This document shows positions 18,988-28,472 of a stretch of 33,754 nt of DNA, one piece after another. Origin of the DNA: Bacillota bacterium (GTDB lineage: Bacteria > Bacillota > Clostridia > UBA1381); the NCBI GenBank assembly GCA_021203665.1, contig JAJQAT010000029.1, forward strand, positions 1-33,754, given 5' to 3'. Under the pieces are notes generated by a model that did not search any database, was not told the origin of the DNA, and saw nothing but the letters and a program-made list of their open reading frames with translations. Position numbers and translations under genes: made by a program. Position 1 is the first letter of the stretch; each line of letters opens with the position of its first letter.

Positions 18988-19740
18988 TTAATAAAAGACA
19001 TTTCTTAAATGCTCGCAGTACATTTCCTGTATTTCGTCCGTTTCTCCGAGACCCGCGAGGGAGCAATCGACGTCAAAGCCGTTATCCTCAAATGCCTTTT
19101 TCCATTCCACCGCCATATCGTTTTGCGCGTGGTCGCCGCATACGAGCATAAGCGGCAAAAGAGTGACGCTTTTGATACTGCGCCTCTTTGCCTGCTTGAT
19201 TACGGTGTCGAGGTCGGGGAAGCCCTCCACGGTTCCGACGTAAACATTGCTCATACCGGCGTCCTTGAAGTGATAGTCGAGCGCGGAGTACAGCGAATTT
19301 GCGAAATGCTCGCTGCCGTGTCCCATAAATATGTATAATCTGTTTTTATCCGTAAGACGCTTTTTAAATATATTCACTATTTCAAAATAGTCCTCGGTTA
19401 TCGAAATAAGCGGACGCGAAACGCTAATGTTCATTTTGTCCTTAAAGCCGTCAATCATTTTACACGCCTTGTCGTATTCCGCGCCGTTCATAATATGAGT
19501 GGGGACACAAAAAATATCGGTGTACCCGCGCGAATATAATTTATCGAGCGCCTCCGTTACGGTGTCGACGTGAATACCGCTTTGTTCCCCGAGCTTTTTT
19601 ATTATCATTCCGCTTGTGAAGGTGCGAAAAACCTCGGTTTTAAATTCGTTTCGTATTCTGTTTTCGACAGCGGCTATTGTTTTTTCGAGAGTGTCGGGAT
19701 AGCTCGTGCCGAAGCTGATAACAAGTATTGCTTTTTTCAT
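18988..19740 (-). CDS. cbiK: Sirohydrochlorin cobaltochelatase CbiK-type
   Basis: MKKAILVISFGTSYPDTLEKTIAAVENRI; GHGSEHFAN; PLMLVCGDHAQNDMA. Confidence 0.93.
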   Translation of the reverse strand: MKKAILVISFGTSYPDTLEKTIAAVENRIRNEFKTEVFRTFTSGMIIKKLGEQSGIHVDTVTEALDKLYSRGYTDIFCVPTHIMNGAEYDKACKMIDGFKDKMNISVSRPLISITEDYFEIVNIFKKRLTDKNRLYIFMGHGSEHFANSLYSALDYHFKDAGMSNVYVGTVEGFPDLDTVIKQAKRRSIKSVTLLPLMLVCGDHAQNDMAVEWKKAFEDNGFDVDCSLAGLGETDEIQEMYCEHLRNVFY

Positions 19741-19750
19741 AAATTGACCG

Positions 19751-20356
19751 TTAAATCCTTTCGCAAAACTGAATTTTTTCCTTTATTTTGTCCTCAAACA
19801 GAGCCGTATCTCTTCTTGCGATTTCAAGCATCTCATCGGAGAGCATATAATTTATAAGCTCCTGTTTAGTGTCCCCGTGATTGGCGATTATAATTTGTCT
19901 GTATTTTTCAAGAAGCGGAAGAATTGAATTGTAAAAATCAATATCCGCGCTTTTTTCCGCGCAAAGCCTTTTTGCAAGCAGCGGGAGCTTGCCGTTTGTG
20001 GAAACCGATACGGTTAAATCTCCCGCTGCCGCCGAGGCGGCGGATATAAAATCCGAATGCTCCGCGTCGTCCGCGAGGGACACTAAAATATTTTTTTCTC
20101 TCGCGTCGGCGGCGATTTGCCTGTTAAGAGATTTGTTATCCGTGGCGGCGATTACGAGAAACGCGCCGATTATATCGGATTTGTCATAGCGCTTTTGAAT
20201 TTTTTCGGCGCAGTCAAAGCCGCCGCAAAAATTCGGACTTACAGCCGTGACCGCCGCGCCGGAGGCGGCAAGCTTTCGCGCCTTGCGCAAAGCGGTTTTG
20301 CCGCCGCCTATAATTACGCATTTTTTGCCGCTTATGTTCAGCATTACTGGATACAT
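19751..20356 (-). CDS. Precorrin-2 dehydrogenase (CysG N-terminal/SirC-like)
   Basis: MYPVMLNISGKKCVIIGGGKTALRKARKLAASGAAVTAVSP; start at 20356 overlaps the hemB stop. Confidence 0.9.
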   Translation of the reverse strand: MYPVMLNISGKKCVIIGGGKTALRKARKLAASGAAVTAVSPNFCGGFDCAEKIQKRYDKSDIIGAFLVIAATDNKSLNRQIAADAREKNILVSLADDAEHSDFISAASAAAGDLTVSVSTNGKLPLLAKRLCAEKSADIDFYNSILPLLEKYRQIIIANHGDTKQELINYMLSDEMLEIARRDTALFEDKIKEKIQFCERI

Positions 20357-21318
20357 CACATTTCCTCCAGCCATTTTGCCGCGTCAAGCGCGTAATATGT
20401 TATAAGCATTTTCGCGCCCGCGCGTTTCATCGCGGTAAGGCTTTCCATAACGATTGATTTTTCGTCAATCCAGCCGTTTTGCGCGGCGGCTTTAATCATC
20501 GAATATTCCCCGCTGACGTGGTATATTGCAAGAGGGACACTAAAAGTGTCGTCGATTGCTTTCGCAATGTCAAGATAGGGCAGGGCGGGTTTCACCATTA
20601 CAATGTCCGCGCCCTCGTCAATATCGGCTTGCGTTTCGATAATCGCCTCTTTTTTGTTGCGGAAATCCATTTGATAGCTTTTCCTGTCCCCAAATGCGGG
20701 CGCGCTGTCGGCGGCGTCGCGGAAGGGTCCGTAAAAGGAGGAGGAATACTTCACGCTGTACGCCATAATAAGCACATTTTCAAAATCGTTCTCGTCAAGG
20801 ACGCGCCTTATAGCGGCAACTCTGCCGTCCATCATATCCGACGGCGCGACAATATCCGCGCCCGCCGCGGCGCAGGAGAGCGCCGCTTTTGCCAAAAGCG
20901 GAAGAGTTTTGTCGTTTATGACGCAGCCGTTTTCAACAACTCCGCAGTGCCCGTGAGAGGTGTATTCGCACAGGCAAATATCCGCGATTACAATTAAATC
21001 GGGACAGAGCTTTTTCGTGAGCCTGATAGCCTTTTGAACAATTCCGTCGTTGTTGTACGCCTCACTGCCGTATTCGTCCTTTTTTTTCGGTATTCCGAAG
21101 TACAATACCGCCTTTACGCCCGCCTTTTTAACCTCGCCGAGCGCCTGAGGCAAATCCGCAAGCGAATAGCGCTTTATTCCGGGCATTGACGGTATGTCCT
21201 CCGTTTCGCCGTCAATAACGAAGATCGGATATATCAAATCCGTTTTGTCTATTGATGTTTCGTGCACAAGGTCGCGTATTTCCTTGGTGGCGCGAAGTCT
21301 TCTCGGTCGTTTTATCAT
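20356..21318 (-). CDS. hemB: Delta-aminolevulinic acid dehydratase (porphobilinogen synthase)
   Basis: RPRRLRATKEIRDLVHET; SDMMDGRVAAIRRVLDE; MVKPALPYLDI; YHVSGEYSMIKAAAQNGWID. Confidence 0.96.
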   Translation of the reverse strand: MIKRPRRLRATKEIRDLVHETSIDKTDLIYPIFVIDGETEDIPSMPGIKRYSLADLPQALGEVKKAGVKAVLYFGIPKKKDEYGSEAYNNDGIVQKAIRLTKKLCPDLIVIADICLCEYTSHGHCGVVENGCVINDKTLPLLAKAALSCAAAGADIVAPSDMMDGRVAAIRRVLDENDFENVLIMAYSVKYSSSFYGPFRDAADSAPAFGDRKSYQMDFRNKKEAIIETQADIDEGADIVMVKPALPYLDIAKAIDDTFSVPLAIYHVSGEYSMIKAAAQNGWIDEKSIVMESLTAMKRAGAKMLITYYALDAAKWLEEM

Positions 21319-21367
21319 TTTAATCTCCCCTTCCAATGCATTGCAGTGTAAATTATAACGCGGCGCG

Positions 21368-22804
21368 TCAGATTTCGTCTTTTAAAATACATTCAATAAT
21401 ATTTTCCGCGGTCGGTCTTTCGGCTGTTTTATATATTTCAATGCCGTATTTCCGCGCGGCTTTTGAGGTTTCCGCGCCTATCGAGATAAATTTGGCGTTT
21501 GTATAAGCCTGTGCCATTTCGGAAAACGCCTTTGCCGCCGAGCCGCTTGAAAGAATTATATAATCCGTATCGGGGACACATAAATTCAAAAGCTCCTTTT
21601 TGGAAAAATCCGTTTCCGTGCGGTAGAGCGGCATATCCGTAAATTGTATTTTACCGTCCGTCAGGATTTTCGGTATTGTGTCCGCACCGTTTTCCGCGCG
21701 TATTAAAAGAAGCCTGTCGCTTTTTTGGCATTGGGCGCAGAGCGTTTTTGCCAAATCCTCTCCGCGGTTATTTTTCGGAATTATGTCGGTGAAAATTCCT
21801 CTTTTTTCAAGAGCCGCCGCTGTTTTTTCGCCGACGGCGGCAAATTTTGCGCCGCATAAAAGACGTATATCCCTTTTGGATTTATTCATAAACTCAAAAA
21901 ATAATTCAACGCCGTTCGCGCTTGTAAATACGATATGGGTATATTTTTTTAAATCCGTTTTATCAAACAGCTCAAAATTTTGCGGCACTGTTTTTATAAT
22001 GGGAATTTCCGTTATATCCGTCCCTTTCGCTGCCCTTCTTATCCGAGCGTTCATTGATTTTGTACCCGTGGCAAGGATTTTTTTGCCCGACGGATAAAAC
22101 CACTCGCGGCGCAATTCGACAGCGCCGCCTATAATGATGACGGCGGGTGAGGAAACCTTTTTTGCCGATTCGGGCAGAGATTTTAGTGTCCCCGTAATAA
22201 TTTTTTGATTTTCCGCCGTGCCGTTTGAAATTATCGCCGAGGGAGTTTGGGCGTCCATACCGTTTTTTATAAGCTGCGATGAAATATTCGCGGCGTTTGA
22301 AAGTCCCATAAGAAACACAAGAGTTCCCCCGAGCTTTGCGATTGTCGAATAATCAAGGGTTTTTCCGGTTTTTCCGTGTCCCGTTATGACGTGAAAGGAG
22401 CTTGCCGCGTCGCGATGAGTTACCGGAATACCGCAGTATTCGGCGGCGCTGTAGCAGGAGGAAACTCCGGGCACAATTTCATACGGAATATTATTTTTCG
22501 CGAGAGCGTCCGCCTCCTCGCCGCCTCTGCCGAAAACAAACGGGTCGCCGCCCTTTAGGCGCACAACGTTTTTTTCCGCGCCGTGCTTTATAAGCTCGGC
22601 GTTTATTTTTTCCTGATTCATATGGTGATTGCCGGCGGCTTTTCCCGCGTAAATCAACGCGCAGCCGTCCTTAGCGCCGCTTAAAAGCGACGGATTCGCG
22701 AGGTGGTCGTATATAATGACGTCCGCGTTTTTTATACATTCAAGTCCCTTTTGAGTTATAAGACCGGTGCCGCCGGGACCGGCTCCCACAAGATATACCA
22801 TCAT
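21368..22804 (-). CDS. Uroporphyrinogen-III C-methyltransferase / uroporphyrinogen-III synthase fusion (CobA-HemD)
   Basis: N-half VYLVGAGPGGTGLITQKGLECI...RLKGGDPFVFGRGGEEADAL; C-half HemD-like (IVFTSANGVELFFEFM, IILSSGSAAKAFSEM). Confidence 0.95.
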   Translation of the reverse strand: MMVYLVGAGPGGTGLITQKGLECIKNADVIIYDHLANPSLLSGAKDGCALIYAGKAAGNHHMNQEKINAELIKHGAEKNVVRLKGGDPFVFGRGGEEADALAKNNIPYEIVPGVSSCYSAAEYCGIPVTHRDAASSFHVITGHGKTGKTLDYSTIAKLGGTLVFLMGLSNAANISSQLIKNGMDAQTPSAIISNGTAENQKIITGTLKSLPESAKKVSSPAVIIIGGAVELRREWFYPSGKKILATGTKSMNARIRRAAKGTDITEIPIIKTVPQNFELFDKTDLKKYTHIVFTSANGVELFFEFMNKSKRDIRLLCGAKFAAVGEKTAAALEKRGIFTDIIPKNNRGEDLAKTLCAQCQKSDRLLLIRAENGADTIPKILTDGKIQFTDMPLYRTETDFSKKELLNLCVPDTDYIILSSGSAAKAFSEMAQAYTNAKFISIGAETSKAARKYGIEIYKTAERPTAENIIECILKDEI

Positions 22805-23670
22805 TCAGTTCCTTTCATTTTGCCGAGAGTGATTTCCGCCATTTTCTTTCCGAGCAGCTTCGGGTCGCCGCCGGTCATTTTCAGATATATTTCATTTTTA
22901 GTGTCCCCAAAAAATGTGCGCATTGTGATATTATCTCCGTCAGACACAGCCGACGCTCCGCAAGGCGCGTGACAGCCGCCGCCGACGTGCTTTAAAAACG
23001 CGCGCTCGGCGTCAAGCTCCGCCATTGTTTTTTTGTCGTTTATCGCGTCGGTGTATTTTTTCATTTTGCCCGCCGCCGTTTCTACAGCCAAAATGCCCTG
23101 ACCCGCCGCGCATATAAAGCTTTCGCCCAAATCCGCCGTGCGTATGTCCGTGATTTCAAGGCGGCGAAGAGCCGCTTTTGCCATTATAACCGCGTCGTAT
23201 TCGCCGTTTTTTACCTTTTCAAGGCGAGTGTGTATATTCCCGCGTATGGGTTTAAAATCCGCGTTCGGGAAAAGCCTTTTAGCCTGCGCCTCGCGTCTTG
23301 CGCTGCCCGTCCCGATGATTTTAATGTCGGATAATTCTGTGTCGGCAAAGTATACCAAAACATCGTCTCTGTCCTCACGCAGAAGAGCCGCTCCTATTTC
23401 AAGTCCGCCGCTTATCTCGGTCGGCATATCCTTTGCGCTGTGCACCGCCATATCTATTTCGCCGCACAGCAGAGCGGTTTCCAGTTCTTTTATAAAAACG
23501 CCCTTGCCGCCGAAGCTTTGCAAATCCTTGTCAAGGCGGCGGTCACCCTTTGTTGAGATGCCGACAATTTCAAAGGTGTCGTCGGGGAAATGCTCCTTTA
23601 ATTTTTCGATTACCGCCTCGGTCTGCTTTATGGCAAGTGCGCTTTTGCGCGAGCCGATTTTAATATTCAT
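22801..23670 (-). CDS. hemC: Porphobilinogen deaminase (hydroxymethylbilane synthase)
   Basis: IKIGSRKSALAIKQTEAVIEKL; MAVHSAKDMPTE; GGGCHAPCGASA (cofactor Cys). Confidence 0.96.
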   Translation of the reverse strand: MNIKIGSRKSALAIKQTEAVIEKLKEHFPDDTFEIVGISTKGDRRLDKDLQSFGGKGVFIKELETALLCGEIDMAVHSAKDMPTEISGGLEIGAALLREDRDDVLVYFADTELSDIKIIGTGSARREAQAKRLFPNADFKPIRGNIHTRLEKVKNGEYDAVIMAKAALRRLEITDIRTADLGESFICAAGQGILAVETAAGKMKKYTDAINDKKTMAELDAERAFLKHVGGGCHAPCGASAVSDGDNITMRTFFGDTKNEIYLKMTGGDPKLLGKKMAEITLGKMKGTE

Positions 23671-24799
23671 ACGATTTCTCCTTCAGAGCCGTTACAAACT
23701 CATAAAATCTTGCATAGTCGTTTTCCGCTTTTAAATCATATATTTTATGGCGAAATTTGTATTTTTCGCCGTTGTTTTCAATTTTATTTTCCGCGTATTC
23801 AAAAAGAGGCTCATTTTCGGTGAATAATTTCCATACGCGAAATTCGTCTGTATATTTTTTTAAAATATTTTGTGCCTTTTTAATTTCCTTTTGCTTTATT
23901 TTGTTGTTGCCGTCGGCGATTTCAAGCAAATCGTCTATGTTTTTGTATATTGTGCTTTCGTTTTGCGCCACCTCAATGTCGCGCGGCACCGCAAGGTCGA
24001 TAAAAACCCTTGTTTTACACGTTTTTATAGCGGAGGCTATCTTATCCCTTTCAAGAGTAAGGTGAGGACTTGAGGTCGCGCTTATAACCGCGTCGTATAT
24101 ATCGAGATTATCGTATCTTTTTTCGTATTCCACGCTCACCGCGCCGTTATTATCACTCGCCCCGCCGCCCCGCGTGCGCGCTGTCGCGTATATATTCACG
24201 TTTCCGAGGGACAGTAAATCCTTTAAAACTATCGAGCCTGTTTTTCCGGACGCGCCTATTATAAGAATATTTTTATTGTTTAGTGTCCCCAAAATATTGC
24301 GGCAAAGCTTTATGGAAATGGTTGCCGCCGAAAGGGGTGTTTTTGAAAGGAGCGTTTCCGTTTTTACTTTTTTCGCGCCCGTAACCGCAAGGCGGAACAG
24401 CGTGTTTAAATACTTGCCGCAGCATAAATTCGCGCTTGAAAAGCCGCGCGCGTCCTTTACCTGCCCTAAAATCTGATCCTCGCCCAAAATCATGGATTTA
24501 AGTCCCGCCGCCGTGAGCATAAGATGCTCGCAGCATAGGTCATTTTCGTAAACGGTTATATAATCCGCCACAAAGCCGCCGACAAGGGACACTAAATAAT
24601 TAAGAAACGTCTTTTTGCAATCCCCGCCCGCCAAATAAAATTCACATCGGTTGCAGGTGGATAAAATCACACATTCGTCCGCGATATTCTGTTTTATATA
24701 CTTTAGAATTTCAGCCTGTTTTTTCTTTGTAAACGATACCCTTTCACGCACGCTTATCGGCGCTTTTTCGTGGCTGATGCTGACGCAAAGCAGCTGCAT
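23660..24799 (-). CDS. hemA: Glutamyl-tRNA reductase
   Basis: CVSISHEKAPISVRERVSF; LSTCNRCEFY; MILGEDQILGQVKDA; LIIGASGKTGSIVLKDL. Confidence 0.95.
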   Translation of the reverse strand: MQLLCVSISHEKAPISVRERVSFTKKKQAEILKYIKQNIADECVILSTCNRCEFYLAGGDCKKTFLNYLVSLVGGFVADYITVYENDLCCEHLMLTAAGLKSMILGEDQILGQVKDARGFSSANLCCGKYLNTLFRLAVTGAKKVKTETLLSKTPLSAATISIKLCRNILGTLNNKNILIIGASGKTGSIVLKDLLSLGNVNIYATARTRGGGASDNNGAVSVEYEKRYDNLDIYDAVISATSSPHLTLERDKIASAIKTCKTRVFIDLAVPRDIEVAQNESTIYKNIDDLLEIADGNNKIKQKEIKKAQNILKKYTDEFRVWKLFTENEPLFEYAENKIENNGEKYKFRHKIYDLKAENDYARFYEFVTALKEKSYEY

Positions 24800-25492
24800 T
24801 TAAAATCCCTTCTTTTTAATAATGACGGTTGTGAAATATCCGTAGGACTTTCCCTCCCGCAGCGGTTCAATCAATTCGTTCTCCATCCCGACGCGCGAGG
24901 AAACTATCGCGTTGCTTTCCATACCGCGGCGCTTTAACGCCTCATAAATCCCGTCGGTATCCGCGCCCGCCTTCATAATTATAACCGTGTCGAAATCGGC
25001 GGTATATTTTTCAAGGTCGGCGCCCTTTGCCGACGGAATAATCGCAACGGACTCGCCGCCCTCGCAAAGGCTTATCCGAGCCTTATCCGCCGCGGCGCAG
25101 AAAGAGGTTATGCCCGGAATTATTTCAATTTCAAAGCCGGCGTTTTTGACCGCGCCGTGTACGTATGAGCAGGTGCTGTAAATCGAAACATCGCCCAATG
25201 TAATCATAGCGACGTTTTTTCCCGCTTTCAGCGCGGCAATAATTCTTTCCGCCGATTTTTCCCGTGATAATTCGCGCTCCTTCGCGTCGGAGGACATGGA
25301 AAATTCAAGCTCAAGCAGCTCTTTTTTGCTTGTGTCGAACTCTTTGCTTATAATATTAAGCGCGGTGGATTTATTGCCGCTTTTTTTTGACGGAACCGCG
25401 ATTATATCCGATTTTTCCAAGGCGCGCAGTGCGCCGAGCGTTATATATGAGCCGTCGCCCGCGCCGACTCCGACGGAATAGAATTTTGCCAT
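24800..25492 (-). CDS. cobI: Precorrin-2 / cobalt-precorrin-2 C20-methyltransferase
   Basis: FYSVGVGAGDGSYITLGALRALEKSDIIAVP; VAMITLGDVSIYSTCSYV; IEIIPGITSFCAAA. Confidence 0.92.
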   Translation of the reverse strand: MAKFYSVGVGAGDGSYITLGALRALEKSDIIAVPSKKSGNKSTALNIISKEFDTSKKELLELEFSMSSDAKERELSREKSAERIIAALKAGKNVAMITLGDVSIYSTCSYVHGAVKNAGFEIEIIPGITSFCAAADKARISLCEGGESVAIIPSAKGADLEKYTADFDTVIIMKAGADTDGIYEALKRRGMESNAIVSSRVGMENELIEPLREGKSYGYFTTVIIKKKGF

Positions 25493-25494
25493 AA

Positions 25495-26337
25495 TTATTT
25501 GCTCCTGATAAGATTTAATATTTCCTCTCTCGCGCCGCCGATGGTGGCTTTTGAGAAGTCTGTTTCAAGGTTGTCGCATTTATTGAGAATTTCAAGCAAA
25601 TGCGAAATTCTCGGAAGTCTTAAATTATGCTCGCGCAGTATATCGGGATTTTTAAAAACCTCCGATGATGTGCCGCGGGTAAGCAGTCTGCCGCGGTCAA
25701 GCACGTAAATATAATCCGAATAAATCGGAACGACATCTATGTCGTGGGTGGACATTATGATGGTTGTCCCCTCGTTTTGGCAGATGTCCTTTAACAGGTG
25801 CATAAGCGAGCTTACGCCCATCGGGTCAAGACCGGCGGTCGGCTCGTCCAAAATGATAACCTCCGGTTTCATCACGAGTATTCCGGCGATTGCCGCGCGT
25901 TTTTTCTGACCGAAGCTCAAGGCGTGGGTGGGATTGTCCTTCAGGTGGGCGATGCCCGTGCGCTCGAGCGCGTCGTTCACGCGCCTCATCACCTCGTCCT
26001 CCGGAAGCTTCATATTCATCGCGCCGAAGGACACGTCCTGAAATACCGACGCGGAAAAAAGCTGGTCGTCGGGGTCCTGAAAAACTATGCCGACGCTGCG
26101 GCGCAGATTTTTAATTTCCGACCTTGTGTATTTTATGCTTTCGCCCATAAATTTTACCGTTCCCGATTCCGGCTTTAAAATGCCGTTCAAATTCAGAAAC
26201 AGAGTGGATTTGCCCGCGCCGTTCGCTCCGAGGATTGTTGTTATCCTCCCCTTTTCAAAGCCGATGCTTACATCGGATAACGCGTAGCTGCCGTCGTCGT
26301 ATTTATAATAAAGGCTTTCGGTTTCTATTATGTTCAT
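25495..26337 (-). CDS. cbiO: Cobalt ECF transporter ATP-binding protein
   Basis: ILGANGAGKSTLFLNLNGIL Walker A; LSFGQKKRAAIAGILVMKPEVIILDEPTAGLDP. Confidence 0.95.
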   Translation of the reverse strand: MNIIETESLYYKYDDGSYALSDVSIGFEKGRITTILGANGAGKSTLFLNLNGILKPESGTVKFMGESIKYTRSEIKNLRRSVGIVFQDPDDQLFSASVFQDVSFGAMNMKLPEDEVMRRVNDALERTGIAHLKDNPTHALSFGQKKRAAIAGILVMKPEVIILDEPTAGLDPMGVSSLMHLLKDICQNEGTTIIMSTHDIDVVPIYSDYIYVLDRGRLLTRGTSSEVFKNPDILREHNLRLPRISHLLEILNKCDNLETDFSKATIGGAREEILNLIRSK

Positions 26338-27117
26338 TTATATCCCCGCCCTTCCGCAAAGGATTGCCGCCGCCAAAGCCGCCGCGGTAAAAACAACCGC
26401 GAAAATTATAAACGGCGCGCAGTGATTTCTTTTCGGCATAATCACGTTAATATTGCCGTCATACCCGCGCGATTCCATCGCGGTGTACGTCTTCTCCGCC
26501 TGACGGAACGAGCGTATAAACAGATTTGACGCAAGACAGCTTGTCGAGCGGTAGCTTGTTTTGAGCGTGTCATAGCCGAGCCGCGCGTCCTGAGCCGTGC
26601 GTATCCGGCTTGAAACGTCAAACAGCACAAAAATATATCTGTAAATAAGCTCAGCCGTTTCTATTATAAAATTCGGAATAATACTTTTCCTCAGCAGAGT
26701 AAATAAATCTATCATCGGAGTGGTAAGCGACAGAAAGTACATACAGCTTACCGCGCCGAAGCATTTAAGCATTGTGCGAAGCGCCAATATAAGCCCGTCT
26801 CTGCCGATGCCGAAATACACGCCGCCGATGCGAAAGGAGGCTGTCATAGCGCCGTCCGACCTTCCTATGGAAATCGCGATTGCCGCCGCTCCCATGATTA
26901 CGAAGGCTATCGGAACCGTCATAAGGTGAAGGACGTTTTTCGTCGGTGTTTTTCCTATACATATAATGAGAAACAGCATGGTAAGCGCCGTCAGGACGCT
27001 TACCGTGAAGCTGTTTGCGGCAATGCAGATAAAAAGCATCGCCATTGAAAATAAAAGCTTTTCAATAGGCGCGATATTTCTCAGCCTTGAATTATACGCC
27101 AATTTATCTATAATCAT
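26338..27117 (-). CDS. cbiQ: Cobalt ECF transporter T component
   Basis: MIIDKLAYNSRLRNIAPIEKLLFSMAMLFICI; IRSFRQAEKTYTAMESRGYDG. Start at 27117; upstream ORF extension overlaps cbiN and is rejected. Confidence 0.93.
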   Translation of the reverse strand: MIIDKLAYNSRLRNIAPIEKLLFSMAMLFICIAANSFTVSVLTALTMLFLIICIGKTPTKNVLHLMTVPIAFVIMGAAAIAISIGRSDGAMTASFRIGGVYFGIGRDGLILALRTMLKCFGAVSCMYFLSLTTPMIDLFTLLRKSIIPNFIIETAELIYRYIFVLFDVSSRIRTAQDARLGYDTLKTSYRSTSCLASNLFIRSFRQAEKTYTAMESRGYDGNINVIMPKRNHCAPFIIFAVVFTAAALAAAILCGRAGI

Positions 27118-27407
27118 TGCTCCGTATTTTCCTTGTTCTTTTTGGAGGTTACTCTGCCGAGCGCAAAGCCGACTATTCCCGCGCCTATCGCCGCCTGCAC
27201 GCAGAAGAGCAGAGACTCTATTTCGCCTGAGGGCGGCTCCCACAGTGATTCAAACCACGGCTCATAGCTGCTGTCGATTTCGCTTATCGCGCTTGCCGCC
27301 TCATCGTCCGAGCCGCCGAATTCGCTGCCGCTCATAAACAGGAGCGGAACCGCTATAATCAGCACAAGCACAACCGCCAATATTGTATTTTTAACCCAAA
27401 GCTTCAT
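27114..27407 (-). CDS. cbiN: Energy-coupling factor cobalt transport protein CbiN
   Basis: 97 aa with two TM helices; EFGGSDDEAASAISEIDSSYEPWFESLWEPPSGEIESLLFCVQAAIGAGIVGFALG. Confidence 0.92.
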   Translation of the reverse strand: MKLWVKNTILAVVLVLIIAVPLLFMSGSEFGGSDDEAASAISEIDSSYEPWFESLWEPPSGEIESLLFCVQAAIGAGIVGFALGRVTSKKNKENTEQ

Positions 27408-27411
27408 AATC

Positions 27412-28155
27412 TCACGCCTCCTTTATAACGCCGAGAGCAGTAAGCTCCCTTTTGCAGTTCTTTTCAAGCACATTGAATATCATAACCGACAGAATACCCT
27501 CCGCTATCGCGATGGGAAGCTGCGTTGTCGCGAAAATACCCATAAACTTTACAAGCGACGCGAAGAAGCTCTGATCCGGAAACGCGAGAGCAAGCTGAGC
27601 CGAGGTTACGCAGTATGTAAACAAGTCCCCGATTGTCGCCGCGAGGAATACCGCAAGTCCTTTGGGCGCTTTCAGCTTTTGACAGAGCTTAAAGATTCCG
27701 AAGGACACAAAGGGTCCCGCTATTGCCATTGAAAATGTGTTCGCACCGAGAGTTGTAAGTCCGCCGTGCGCGAGCAAAAGCGCCTGAAACAGCAGCACGA
27801 TTATGCCGAGTATCGACATAACGGACGGACCGAACAATATCGCGCCGAGACCCGTGCCCGTGGGGTGCGAGCAGCTTCCCGTAACCGACGGGATTTTAAG
27901 CGACGAAAGTATAAATACAAATGCTCCCGCGAGGGCAAGAAGTATTTTCACCTTGTTATCCTTTTTAAACTGCTTCTGCATGCTTATTCCGCCCGCGATA
28001 AGGAACGGAACGCACAGAACGCCCCAAAAGATACAGTAACCGGCGGGAAGATAACCCTCCATAATGTGCATTGCGAATGCGTTTGTCATAGGAATGACCA
28101 GCAGCAGCGTCAGCGCCGCCACCAACAGCTTTGTTTTCCTGTTTGCTAAAGACAT
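27412..28155 (-). CDS. cbiM: Cobalt transport substrate-specific component CbiM
   Basis: [39 protein letters not shown]-terminus after signal peptide. Confidence 0.95.
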   Translation of the reverse strand: MSLANRKTKLLVAALTLLLVIPMTNAFAMHIMEGYLPAGYCIFWGVLCVPFLIAGGISMQKQFKKDNKVKILLALAGAFVFILSSLKIPSVTGSCSHPTGTGLGAILFGPSVMSILGIIVLLFQALLLAHGGLTTLGANTFSMAIAGPFVSFGIFKLCQKLKAPKGLAVFLAATIGDLFTYCVTSAQLALAFPDQSFFASLVKFMGIFATTQLPIAIAEGILSVMIFNVLEKNCKRELTALGVIKEA

Positions 28156-28258
28156 AAATTTTCTCTCCTTTTTATGTAATATATGTTTTAGCACACAAGT
28201 GACTTGAAGATAGTTATGAAACTTTAAGGCAGGCGGAAAACTTGTGGTTTTTACATAC

Positions 28259-28450
28259 CAAAAAAAGCCGTAAGGATTTTGATGTTATCCTATGGCTTAA
28301 AATCTTGATGATTTTGCCATTGTCCCATCGCTCGTAGGCACAAATGTGCTCGATTTCGGCAGGCGATCCGACTGTAACGGCAGCGTGACTGCGGAGGATT
28401 TTCGCCTCGCTTCTCCTTTTAAAAATGCGGCAGGGCATTTACCGAAAAAG
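28259..28450 (-). ncRNA. Cobalamin riboswitch with downstream terminator-like expression platform
   Basis: Minus strand: AAAAGGAGAAGCGAGGCGAAAATCCTCCGCAGTCACGCTGCCGTTACAGTCGGATCGCCTGCCGA..., then GCCATAGGAT...ATCCTTACGGCTTTTTTT hairpin; directly upstream of cbiM. Confidence 0.85.
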
Positions 28451-28472
28451 GATATTATTGAATATCGAATTA

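Larger units (their letters stand above)
19865..24596. repeat. Dispersed 11-bp motif GGGACACTAAA/TTTAGTGTCCC, seven exact copies
   Basis: Exact copies at 19865-19876(-), 20077-20087(+), 20534-20544(+), 22182-22193(-), 22897-22908(-), 24279-24290(-), 24586-24596(+), written as GGGACACTAAA on the indicated strand; five of the seven spans also fit a longer G/A-extended form. Confidence 0.9.

Noticed and set aside
19865-24596. Motif copies as inserted REP/RPE-like mobile elements
   Set aside because: Flanking protein sequence appears to fit family alignments without insertions, and the motif is only about 11-12 bp; an insertion model is not supported, though alignment is needed to be sure.
26965-27243. 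cbiQ ORF start at 27243
   Set aside because: Would overlap nearly all of cbiN; the ATG at 27117 with MIIDKLAYNSRLRNI matches the family N-terminus.
26031-27715. aaggacac(g/a) sites in cbiO and cbiM as further copies of the GGGACACTAAA motif
   Set aside because: Match only the GGACAC core and lack the G and CTAAA flanks; too short to be significant.
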